Shown here: positions 48,084 through 55,432 of the stretch, in pieces
Position numbering within the stretch: position 1 is the first letter of the stretch
How the letters are laid out: each line of letters starts with the position of its first letter
Assembly: GCA_963776225.1 (NCBI GenBank)
Contig: CAVZLL010000004.1
Location: forward strand, 992,001-1,056,000
From: Bog-756 sp963776225
Lineage (GTDB): Bacteria > Actinomycetota > Acidimicrobiia > Acidimicrobiales > RAAP-2
Direction of reading: 5' to 3'
Length of the DNA stretch: 64,000 nucleotides
The notes under the pieces: generated by a model
What the model saw: the letters and a program-made list of their open reading frames with translations, nothing else
The model's database searches: none
Told to the model about the DNA's origin: nothing
Translations under genes and position numbers: made by a program

Positions 48084-50281
48084 CCGGTCTCGTCCTCGAC
48101 CCGGAGCCTCCCGCCGGCGCGCCGGTTGCGGTGGTGCCGGAGCAGGACGCGCTCTGGACCGGCCCGGCCGCTCCGCCCGCGCCCACCCCGCCCGCCGGCC
48201 GCGCCCGCCGCCTGCTCCGCGGCCGCCCGGAGGATCCGGCCTGGGTCCGCCCGTCGCTGGCCGCCCTCCTCGTCGCCACGGGGATCCTCTATCTGTGGGG
48301 TCTCGACCGGTCCGGCTGGGGCAACAGCTTCTACTCGGCGGCCGTCCAGGCCGGGACGAAGAGCTGGAAGGCATTCTTCTTCGGCTCGTTCGACGCCTCG
48401 AACTTCATCACGGTGGACAAACCGCCGGCCGCGCTCTGGGTCATGGATCTCTCGGCACGCCTGTTCGGGGTGAACTCCTGGAGCATCCTGGTCCCCCAGG
48501 CCCTCGAGGGGGTCGCCGCGGTCGCTCTGCTCTATGCCTGCGTTCGGCGGTGGTTCCCCCCCGGGGCGGCGCTGCTCGCCGGCGCGGTCATGGCCCTCAC
48601 TCCGGTCGCCACGCTCATGTTCCGCTTCAACAACCCCGACGCGCTCCTGACCTTGCTCCTGACCGGCGCGGCCTACGCCACCATCCGGGCCCTCGAGGCG
48701 GGGAGGACCCGCTGGCTGGTGCTCGCCGGGACGTTGATCGGCTTCGGCTTCATCACCAAGATGCTGCAGGCGTTGATCCTCCTGCCGGTGCTGGTCCTCG
48801 TCTACCTGCTCGCCGGCCCGCCCAGGCTCGGGCGCCGCATCGTCCAGCTCGTCTACACCGGGGTCGCCCTGATCGTGTCGGCCGGATGGTGGGTGGCCGT
48901 CGTCGAGCTGACCCCGGCGTCCGACCGCCCCTACATCGGCGGGTCCACCGACAACAACCTCTTCGAGCTCGTCTTCGGGTACAACGGCATCGGTCGACTC
49001 AGCGGGAACGAGCAGGGCAGCATCGGCGGCGGGCTCACCCCCGGCTCGATGTGGGGGCCCACCGGGTGGGATCGGCTCTTCCTCAGGTCGATGGGTGGCC
49101 AGATCTCGTGGCTCATCCCCGGCGCGCTCGTCGGGTTGGTCGCCGTCCTGTGGCTGACCCGCAGGGCACCCCGCTGCGACCGGGTCCGGGCCGCCTTTCT
49201 CCTCTTCGGTGGCTGGCTCCTCCTCACCGGGGCGGTGTTCAGCTTCGCCCAGGGGATCATCCACCCGTACTACACGGTCGCCCTGGCCCCGGCTGTCGGC
49301 GCACTGGTCGGGATGGGTGCCTCCGTCCTGTGGCGGCGACGGGCCGAGCTCTTCCCACGGCTGGCCCTCGCCGTTGCCGTGCTGATGAGCATCGCCTGGG
49401 CCTTCGTGCTCCTCGGCTGGAGCCCGCACTGGTACCCGGCGCTTCGCTGGACCATCCTCTGCATGGGGGTGGTCGCCGCCCTGGCGGTCGTGCTCCTGCC
49501 CGGAGCACGACGCTGGGTCGCCACCGGCTTGGGCGGACTCGCCCTCGCCGCCATCCTCGCCGGGCCGGCCGCGTACTCGCTCGAGACCGCCACCACTCCT
49601 GCATCGGGGGCCATCCCCTCGGCCGGGCCGGCGGTCCAGGGCGGCGGCTTCGGCCCGGGCGGCGGCTTCGGGGGAGCCGGCGGCAGGGGCTTCACCATCC
49701 CCAAGGGCTTCACGCTCCCCAACGGCATCCGGCTGCCCCGCTCGTTCACCATCCCGCGCTCGGTCTTCCGGGGTGGCGGCCGCGGGTTCGCCGGCGGAGG
49801 GTTCCCCGGTGCGGGAGGCTTCCCCGGCGCACCCGGTGCCGCTGGTGGCCCCGGGTTCGGTGCCGCCCAGGGCCGACCCTTCGGACGTGGCGGCGGGGCC
49901 GGCGGTGCCGGCGGACTGCTCAACGGTTCGACCCCGGGACCGCAGGTCACCGCACTCCTCGACGCGGGCGCATCCACGTTCGGGTGGGTGGCCGCGACGA
50001 CCGGCGCCAACTCGGCCGCCGGATACCAGCTGGCGTCGGGCCATCCGGTCATGGCCATCGGTGGGTTCAACGGGACCGACCCCGCCCCGACGCTGACCGA
50101 GTTCGAGCGGTACGTGGCCGAGGGGAGGATCCACTACTACATCGGGGGAGGCGGCTTCCTGGGCGGGTCCCGGGGCAGGAACGGCTCTTCGAACGCGTCA
50201 CAGATCTCGACGTGGGTGACCTCCCACTTCACCGGCCGGACCGTGGACGGGACCACCCTCTACGACCTCACCGCGAAGTGA
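48080..50281 (+). CDS. GT39/ArnT-like polyprenyl-sugar glycosyltransferase with Gly-rich insert
   Basis: 733 residues. N-terminal membrane domain of about 11-12 helices with the GT39-type GWGNSFYSAAVQAG and DKPPAALWVMDLSARLFG (Asp-containing loop), FRFNNPDALLTLLLTGAA and later HPYYTVALAPA. After the last helix an extracytoplasmic Gly/Phe/Arg-rich, low-complexity segment (about residues 520-615) precedes a folded C-terminal domain. It would transfer a sugar from the polyprenyl donor made by the upstream gene product to a cell-envelope acceptor. Stop codons of this and the minus-strand GNAT gene abut at 50281/50282. Confidence 0.9.
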   Translation: MTGLVLDPEPPAGAPVAVVPEQDALWTGPAAPPAPTPPAGRARRLLRGRPEDPAWVRPSLAALLVATGILYLWGLDRSGWGNSFYSAAVQAGTKSWKAFFFGSFDASNFITVDKPPAALWVMDLSARLFGVNSWSILVPQALEGVAAVALLYACVRRWFPPGAALLAGAVMALTPVATLMFRFNNPDALLTLLLTGAAYATIRALEAGRTRWLVLAGTLIGFGFITKMLQALILLPVLVLVYLLAGPPRLGRRIVQLVYTGVALIVSAGWWVAVVELTPASDRPYIGGSTDNNLFELVFGYNGIGRLSGNEQGSIGGGLTPGSMWGPTGWDRLFLRSMGGQISWLIPGALVGLVAVLWLTRRAPRCDRVRAAFLLFGGWLLLTGAVFSFAQGIIHPYYTVALAPAVGALVGMGASVLWRRRAELFPRLALAVAVLMSIAWAFVLLGWSPHWYPALRWTILCMGVVAALAVVLLPGARRWVATGLGGLALAAILAGPAAYSLETATTPASGAIPSAGPAVQGGGFGPGGGFGGAGGRGFTIPKGFTLPNGIRLPRSFTIPRSVFRGGGRGFAGGGFPGAGGFPGAPGAAGGPGFGAAQGRPFGRGGGAGGAGGLLNGSTPGPQVTALLDAGASTFGWVAATTGANSAAGYQLASGHPVMAIGGFNGTDPAPTLTEFERYVAEGRIHYYIGGGGFLGGSRGRNGSSNASQISTWVTSHFTGRTVDGTTLYDLTAK

Positions 50282-50911
50282 TCAGCGGGGAGGGCGGGTC
50301 ATGGTGAACAGTGGCGGCCCGCCGACGCTCGGGGTCAGCCGCTCGGTCTCGTCGAAGCCGAAGCGCCGGTAGTAGGCCAGGTTGGCCTCCTTCTGGGTCT
50401 CCAGGTAGCAGGGCAGGCCTTCCTGGTCGATCCAGGTGAGCGACGGCTCGAGCAGCGACGTGCCGATCCCGCGCCGCCAGACCATCGGGTCGACCGCGAG
50501 CAATGCCAGGTACCAGTGCTCGTGGCGGGGGTGGGCCCGCTCCATCGCCCGGACGTACCGGATCCCGGTGAGCAGGGACGGCGGCCGCGGGATGAGCGCC
50601 CGCAGCGCGCCGGCCATCTCACGGGCCTGCCTACCCCCCGACAGCGGGTAGGTGCCCGGCCGCTGCCAGACGCAGATCCCGACCAGTGTGCCCGCCGTGT
50701 CGCGGGCGCCCGTGGAAACGGCGGCGTCGCGCAGGACCGCCAGGTGGCTCCGGATGTAGAGGGTGAGTCCGCGGACCCGCAGTCTCGGTTCGCCGGACAG
50801 GTGCACGAAGAAGGGATCGTCGAAGAAGCTGCGTGCACCGAGGACAGCCGCCTCGTCGAGGGTTCGGCGGTCGAGGGTCAATCGGGCGTGCGTGATCTCG
50901 GGCCGCAACAT
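50282..50911 (-). CDS. GNAT family N-acetyltransferase
   Basis: 209-residue acetyltransferase. The acetyl-CoA-binding core is WYLALLAVDPMVWRRGIGTS (strand 4 and the R/Q-x-x-G-x-G/A loop) and the C-terminal LETQKEANLAYYRRFGF. Substrate unknown. A TACTCT -10 box lies 7 bases before the ATG, so the transcript is probably leaderless. Confidence 0.88.
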   Translation of the reverse strand: MLRPEITHARLTLDRRTLDEAAVLGARSFFDDPFFVHLSGEPRLRVRGLTLYIRSHLAVLRDAAVSTGARDTAGTLVGICVWQRPGTYPLSGGRQAREMAGALRALIPRPPSLLTGIRYVRAMERAHPRHEHWYLALLAVDPMVWRRGIGTSLLEPSLTWIDQEGLPCYLETQKEANLAYYRRFGFDETERLTPSVGGPPLFTMTRPPR

Positions 50912-50918
50912 GGCGCGC

Positions 50919-50924
50919 AGAGTA
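50919..50924 (-). promoter_or_regulatory. -10 box (TACTCT) of the GNAT gene
   Basis: Minus-strand TACTCT ends 7 bases before ATG 50911, with no Shine-Dalgarno: leaderless start predicted. Confidence 0.45.
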
Positions 50925-51057
50925 CCCGCTCATCCGTGGCCGGTGGCTCCGGCGGGCGCCCCTCGTCGCAGATGCGCGGCTGCCGGGCCGGGGACGCGCC
51001 AGCCGGTGGGGAGGGCCATGATGGGGCGAGAGCCCACCCACGACCGAGGAGACCCCT

Positions 51058-52326
51058 GTGGCGATCAACGTGACGCCGATTCCCGGACTCGACCCCGCGG
51101 TGAACGACATTCGCCGCCGGACGGCCGACTTCATCAACGCCGAGATCCTGCCCAACGAGGAGGTGCTGTGGCGGACCCGGCGCGCATCGGAGCTCACCGA
51201 GGAGGACCGCGAGCACAGCCGCCGCCAGAGCATCGTGCTGCGCGAGGAGATCAAGGCCAGGGTCAACGAGGCGGGCCTGTGGGCGCCCCACCTGCCGAAG
51301 GAGTACGGAGGGATGGGTCTCGACTTCCTCGAGCTCGCCTACATGTACGAGATCCTCGCCTACGCGATCGGCGCCTCGTCGCTGTTCGGCATCGCGGCAC
51401 CCAACTCGGGCAACGCCAGCGTGCTGGTCAAGTACGGGACCGAGGAGCAGAAGCGCAAGTGGCTGCTCCCGCTCATCGGGGGTGAGATGCAGTCCGGGTT
51501 CTCGATGACCGAGGCCGAGCATGCCGGCTCCGATCCCCGCTCGATCGAGACGGAAGCGGTCCGGGACGGCGACGAGTGGGTCATCAACGGCCACAAGTGG
51601 TTCACCTCGAACGGCACAGACGCCGACTTCTTCATCGTGATGTGCCGTGCCACCGACCCGACCGGCGAGCTGGGCAGCCCCGGTCGGATGACCCAGGTCA
51701 TCGTGCCGGCCGACACGAAGGGCGTCCACATCGTCCGCGGGATCGGGATCTTCGGGCACTCGACCTCCGACCACTGCGAGATCCGCTATGAGGACGTGCG
51801 GGTGCCGGTCGAGAACACCCTCGGCCTGGTCGGCCAGGGGCACCAGGCGGCACAGGACCGGCTCGGGGCCGGCCGGGTGTACCACTGCATGAACTCGGTC
51901 GGTCAGATGTGGCGGGCGTTCGACCTGATGGTCGAGCGGACCCTCACCCGCCAGGTCCACGGCGGCCTCCTCAAGGACAAGCAGTTCATCCAGGGCTTCA
52001 TCGCCGAGAGCTACATGGACGTGCAGTCGGCCCGGCTGATGACCATCGACGCCGCACAGAAGGTCGCCAACGGTGATCCCCAGGTCCGGACCGCGATCTC
52101 CGCCATCAAGGTGTTCGTGCCCGCCGCCTACCACCGGGTGGTCGACCGCGCGATCCAGGTGTGGGGCGGTGCCGGGGTCACCAACGACCTCCCACTCGCC
52201 CAGATGTACCTCACCGCCCGGGTCCTCCGCCTGGCCGACGGACCCGACGAGGTGCACAAGATCCTGATGGCGAAGAACGTCATCCACCACTACGAGACCG
52301 GGCAGACCTGGGACTTCGGGCACTGA
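51058..52326 (+). CDS. acyl-CoA dehydrogenase
   Basis: FAD enzyme of 422 residues that introduces an alpha,beta double bond into an acyl-CoA. Seen: GFSMTEAEHAGSDPRSIET (FAD/substrate loop), VINGHKWFTSNG, and the C-terminal VWGGAGVTNDLPLAQMYLTA with RLADGPDEVHK. It resembles the ACAD10/11-like and FadE2-type group that takes branched or hydroxylated long chains; the exact substrate is not readable. AGGAG is 5 bases before the GTG. Single gene. Confidence 0.93.
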   Translation: MAINVTPIPGLDPAVNDIRRRTADFINAEILPNEEVLWRTRRASELTEEDREHSRRQSIVLREEIKARVNEAGLWAPHLPKEYGGMGLDFLELAYMYEILAYAIGASSLFGIAAPNSGNASVLVKYGTEEQKRKWLLPLIGGEMQSGFSMTEAEHAGSDPRSIETEAVRDGDEWVINGHKWFTSNGTDADFFIVMCRATDPTGELGSPGRMTQVIVPADTKGVHIVRGIGIFGHSTSDHCEIRYEDVRVPVENTLGLVGQGHQAAQDRLGAGRVYHCMNSVGQMWRAFDLMVERTLTRQVHGGLLKDKQFIQGFIAESYMDVQSARLMTIDAAQKVANGDPQVRTAISAIKVFVPAAYHRVVDRAIQVWGGAGVTNDLPLAQMYLTARVLRLADGPDEVHKILMAKNVIHHYETGQTWDFGH

Positions 52327-52327
52327 C

Positions 52328-52353
52328 CAGTGGTCACCGACGGGTGACCACTG
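52328..52353. terminator. bidirectional terminator hairpin
   Basis: Perfect 11-bp stem CAGTGGTCACC/GGTGACCACTG with a GACG loop immediately after the acyl-CoA dehydrogenase stop and before the end of the convergent glycosyltransferase gene. Confidence 0.8.
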
Positions 52354-52364
52354 ACAGGTCGCGT

Positions 52365-53582
52365 CTATCCGGCGAAGCTCCCGGAGACGAAGCGCGAGCA
52401 GAGGAAGTACACGCTCGGGAGGAAGAGGGCGAGGACGACCCGCTCCCTCCACGGATGTCCCGCCACCAGCCCGGCGCCGCCGAGGAAGAAGGGGAAGAGC
52501 GCCAGCACCTCGCGTGTCTCGCTGTAGAGGATGTTCTGGAAGGTGAAGATGCACAGGGCGACACCGAGCAGGATCCCGTAGGAGCGCCGGACCCGGAGAT
52601 AGGAGTAGACCGCCACGACCGCCAGGAGGACGACGGTCACCGAGTCGAACAGCTCCATCACGCTGGCCGTGCCCGTGTCGAGGAACCGCAGGTGGACGAG
52701 ATCCCCGCCGGTGGTCCAGACCAGGGTCCAGGGGAATGCCGCGTGGCGGTTCCAGTGTGACTGCACGTGCACGAAGGCAAGCGCGTCCGAATATCGGACC
52801 GAGCAGTACGCCATCAGTGCGCCGAGCGCGGCGAGGGTCGGGACGACCACCGAGGCCACCGCCCGGCGGTAGCGGCGATCGGCGTCGGTGTCCCGCCCCG
52901 GCCGGGTCTCCCACACCTCGACCAGGAGTCCGACCGCCACGATCGCCAGGTAGTACTTGGTCAGGAACGCCCCGGCGGCGAACAGGCCGGCGAGTGTCCA
53001 GCGCCGGTGACGCACCGCCACGAAGGCCCAGACCACCAGGGCCAGCGCGAGGGCATCGGCGTAGTCGATCACGAGGAAGAAGGCGGTCGGGAACGCGACG
53101 AGGAGGGTCACCCCGGTGCCCGAGCGGACCCGGTCCCCGTCGAGCTCTGCGACGTGGATCATCCCGGCGAGCCCTGCGACGAAGGCGAGCATGCTCACCA
53201 GCTGTCCGGTGAGCAGGGTCCCGATCCCGGTCACCGCGTGCACCGCCCGGATCACCGCCGGGTAGAGCGGACCGAACGCGATGGCCGGTGGCAGTCCCGA
53301 GCGCTGCGCCGCGGGGTAACCGTGGGCGGCGATGGACGAGTAGTACCCGGCGTCCCACCGGTTGAAGACGGTCACCAGCGCGTCGGGGTGGCGGGCCACG
53401 ACGTGCGGGAACGAGACCCCGTAGACCGTCACCAGCGCGATGCAGGTGACCACCGAGCGGAGCAGCAGCACCGCGACGCACGCCACGAGGAGCGGCCTCC
53501 CCCAGCCGCGCAGCCGCTCGGAGACCCGGTCGAGGCGGAGAGGCCGTCGCTGGTCAACGGCCTCCACCACGGTCGGGCACAC
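52365..53582 (-). CDS. PIG-V-like polyprenyl-phosphate-mannose mannosyltransferase
   Basis: 405 residues with about ten membrane helices. The first extracytoplasmic loop NRWDAGYYSSIAAHGYP matches the PIG-V/GT-C signature (Trp-Asp, His-Gly-Tyr), and GPLYPAVIRAV follows. Enzymes of this type add mannose from a polyprenyl donor to lipids or proteins on the outer face of the membrane. GTG 53582 overlaps a GATAGT -10 box, so the in-frame GTG at 53570, which would be near-leaderless, is an alternative start. Confidence 0.85.
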   Translation of the reverse strand: MCPTVVEAVDQRRPLRLDRVSERLRGWGRPLLVACVAVLLLRSVVTCIALVTVYGVSFPHVVARHPDALVTVFNRWDAGYYSSIAAHGYPAAQRSGLPPAIAFGPLYPAVIRAVHAVTGIGTLLTGQLVSMLAFVAGLAGMIHVAELDGDRVRSGTGVTLLVAFPTAFFLVIDYADALALALVVWAFVAVRHRRWTLAGLFAAGAFLTKYYLAIVAVGLLVEVWETRPGRDTDADRRYRRAVASVVVPTLAALGALMAYCSVRYSDALAFVHVQSHWNRHAAFPWTLVWTTGGDLVHLRFLDTGTASVMELFDSVTVVLLAVVAVYSYLRVRRSYGILLGVALCIFTFQNILYSETREVLALFPFFLGGAGLVAGHPWRERVVLALFLPSVYFLCSRFVSGSFAG

Positions 53583-53658
53583 TATCCCAGCGCCTCAGCC
53601 GGCCCCCGTCCGACCACGGACGGTCGACCCCGACCTGTCGGCCTCGGGTCTGCGCTCC

Positions 53659-54255
53659 TCAGGTCGGCGGCAGGACAGCCCGCGCCGAGGCGAGCCCGGC
53701 GTCGAGGATCTCGAGCTCCTGTCCGGCGTCCCGGGTGAGCTCCCCCACCCGCCGTGCGCTCGCCTCACCTGCCGAGGCCATCGCGGCATCCCGGATGTCG
53801 TCGGCGGCGTGGACGAGCTCGAGTACCTGCTCCCCGACCACCGCCGGTACCCGGGCCGAGGGGTCGACCCGCAACAGCCGGTCGAGATCGACCGCCGCCG
53901 CACGGATCCGCCGGGACAGCGCCGGTAGCTCGGCCGTCGGCCCGCCCGCCTCGCCGGCGACCCGCACCGCCGCGGCTTCCCGGTCCACCGACCGCCAGAG
54001 CTCCCTCCGCACCGCCCGGGCCGGCCAGCGCTCGAGGTCGGCGGCGGTCACCGTTCCGTTCCGTCGGTGACGCACCGACCCGGTGGCCTCCCAGAGGGCA
54101 ACCGCCCCGACCACCGCCCCGTGGGAGCGGATCCCGCGCCACCGCCGACGGAGGTACCGCCAGAGGAGGACCCCGCCGGTCAGAGCGCCCACTGCCATGC
54201 AGGCCGTCCAGACCAAGAGGCCCACCAGCAGCGGCTCCCAGATCGAGAGGATCAC
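53659..54255 (-). CDS. uncharacterised protein with N-terminal membrane helix
   Basis: 198 residues: a membrane helix (about 8-33, LLVGLLVWTACMAVGALTGG), a basic stop-transfer segment (WRYLRRRWRGIR), then a helical cytoplasmic domain rich in Ala, Arg and Glu that could form a coiled coil. No enzymatic motif and no family recognised. The GTG lies 6 bases after a TAGACT -10 box. Confidence 0.7.
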   Translation of the reverse strand: MILSIWEPLLVGLLVWTACMAVGALTGGVLLWRYLRRRWRGIRSHGAVVGAVALWEATGSVRHRRNGTVTAADLERWPARAVRRELWRSVDREAAAVRVAGEAGGPTAELPALSRRIRAAAVDLDRLLRVDPSARVPAVVGEQVLELVHAADDIRDAAMASAGEASARRVGELTRDAGQELEILDAGLASARAVLPPT

Positions 54256-54261
54256 CTGCCC

Positions 54262-54267
54262 AGTCTA
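54262..54267 (-). promoter_or_regulatory. -10 box (TAGACT) of the 53659-54255 gene
   Basis: Minus-strand TAGACT ends exactly 6 bases before the GTG at 54255: the clearest leaderless arrangement in the window. Confidence 0.55.
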
Positions 54268-54344
54268 CGGCGCCCGTGCCGGGCGGAGCCGCCGCCTGAA
54301 CCGGCCGGCGAACGGTCACCCCGCCTCTGCGAGGAGCGCTCGGG

Positions 54345-55133
54345 TCATCCCTTCGAGCGCTCCCTCCTCGACGCCGGCGTGCAGCGCCCAGGACCGCGCG
54401 CCCCGAACCGGTCGGTGAGCCGGTCGAGGAACCCCTCCATGCTCGCGGCCTCGACGCCCATGCGGGAGGCCGGCACCTTGGCGATGCGTTCGGCGAAGGC
54501 GGGATCGGCGCGGTAGCGGTCCAGGATGAGCTCCATCCGGTCGGCGGTGATGACGTAGTCGGCGACGATCACCTCCCGGTCCACCCCGAGGATCTCGAGC
54601 ACCAGCGCGGCAAGGACCCCGGTGCGGTCCTTGCCCGCCGCACAGTGGAAGACGAGCGGATACCGCGTGCCGTCGCCGAGAAGGGTGAGGGCCTCGACCA
54701 GGGCGCCACGGCCGACCTCGAGGTACCAGAGATAGCGCTCGCTCAGATCGTCGCCGGCCGGCGCCGGTGCGGCCACCGCCTCCCCCACCACCTCACCGAC
54801 GGCCGGATCCTCGGTCGTGCGGTCGGCTCCGTCACGGACCGCTGCGTCACGGACCACTCCGTCACGGACCACCGCCAGGTGCCGGAAGGTCACGTCCTCG
54901 GGCTCGAGGAGGCCCCGTCCGGTCAGGGCCAGCTCTCGCTCGGTGCGCAGGTCGAGCACGGTCCGGAGCCCGATCGCCCGGAGGTGCGCGATGTCGGCGG
55001 AGGTCAGCTCGTGCAGGGTGTCGCTCCGGAAGAGCCGGCCCCACCGGATGGCCCGTCCGTCCCGGCCTGCGTATCCTCCCAGGTCGCGGAAGTTGTGAGC
55101 CCCTTCGAGCGGGATCAGGCGGGCAGTGTCCAT
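54345..55133 (-). CDS. tyrosine/lipid phosphatase (PtpB-like, Y_phosphatase3)
   Basis: 262-residue protein phosphatase of the cysteine-dependent superfamily. P-loop VFHCAAGKDRTG holds the nucleophile Cys, with the Lys-Asp-Arg variant of the PtpB/Y_phosphatase3 family; the N-terminal GAHNFRDLGGYAG and WGRLFRSDTLHELT are also diagnostic. Mycobacterial PtpB is a secreted phosphatase; no signal peptide is seen here. ATG 55133 is chosen because homologues start near ARLIPLEGAHNFRDLGG; no Shine-Dalgarno precedes it. The frame stays open upstream through a 6 x 24-base repeat, so an N-terminal repeat extension is possible. Confidence 0.85.
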   Translation of the reverse strand: MDTARLIPLEGAHNFRDLGGYAGRDGRAIRWGRLFRSDTLHELTSADIAHLRAIGLRTVLDLRTERELALTGRGLLEPEDVTFRHLAVVRDGVVRDAAVRDGADRTTEDPAVGEVVGEAVAAPAPAGDDLSERYLWYLEVGRGALVEALTLLGDGTRYPLVFHCAAGKDRTGVLAALVLEILGVDREVIVADYVITADRMELILDRYRADPAFAERIAKVPASRMGVEAASMEGFLDRLTDRFGARGPGRCTPASRRERSKG

Positions 55134-55139
55134 GACCCA

Positions 55140-55283
55140 ATCATGGCCGAGCCGTCCGGCGGCATCATGGCCGAGCCGTCCGGCGGCATCATGGCCGAGC
55201 CGTCCGGCGGCATCATGGCCGAGCCGTCCGGCGGCATCATGGCCGAGCGGTCCGGCGGCATCATGGCCGAGCCGTCCGGCGGC
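55140..55283. repeat. 6 x 24-bp tandem repeat between phosphatase and MMPL genes
   Basis: Six head-to-tail copies of a 24-base unit beginning ATCATGGCCGAG and ending CGTCCGGCGGC; the fifth copy has one change (CCG to CGG). The unit length (8 codons) keeps every frame open on both strands. Minus-strand reading in phase with the phosphatase gives AAGRLGHD repeats; plus-strand reading gives MAEPSGGI repeats. It lies 7 bases from the phosphatase ATG and 149 from the MMPL ATG. Confidence 0.95.
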
Positions 55284-55432
55284 ATGGATCGGACCACGGC
55301 AGGCAGGGAGCCGGGGCGTCACGGGTCGGTCGTGCCGATCGGCGAGAATGGTCGCCGTCCCCCGCGTGGCGGCATCCCGGTTAGTCCCCGCATGGCCGCC
55401 TTCCACCCCCCGTCGATCAGGAGTCACCGTCA

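Noticed and set aside
50878..53481. Very long minus-strand open frame through the acyl-CoA dehydrogenase region
   Set aside because: Antisense shadow typical of high-GC DNA: low-complexity Arg/Pro/Gly product; the plus-strand FadE and minus-strand PIG-V frames are the real genes.
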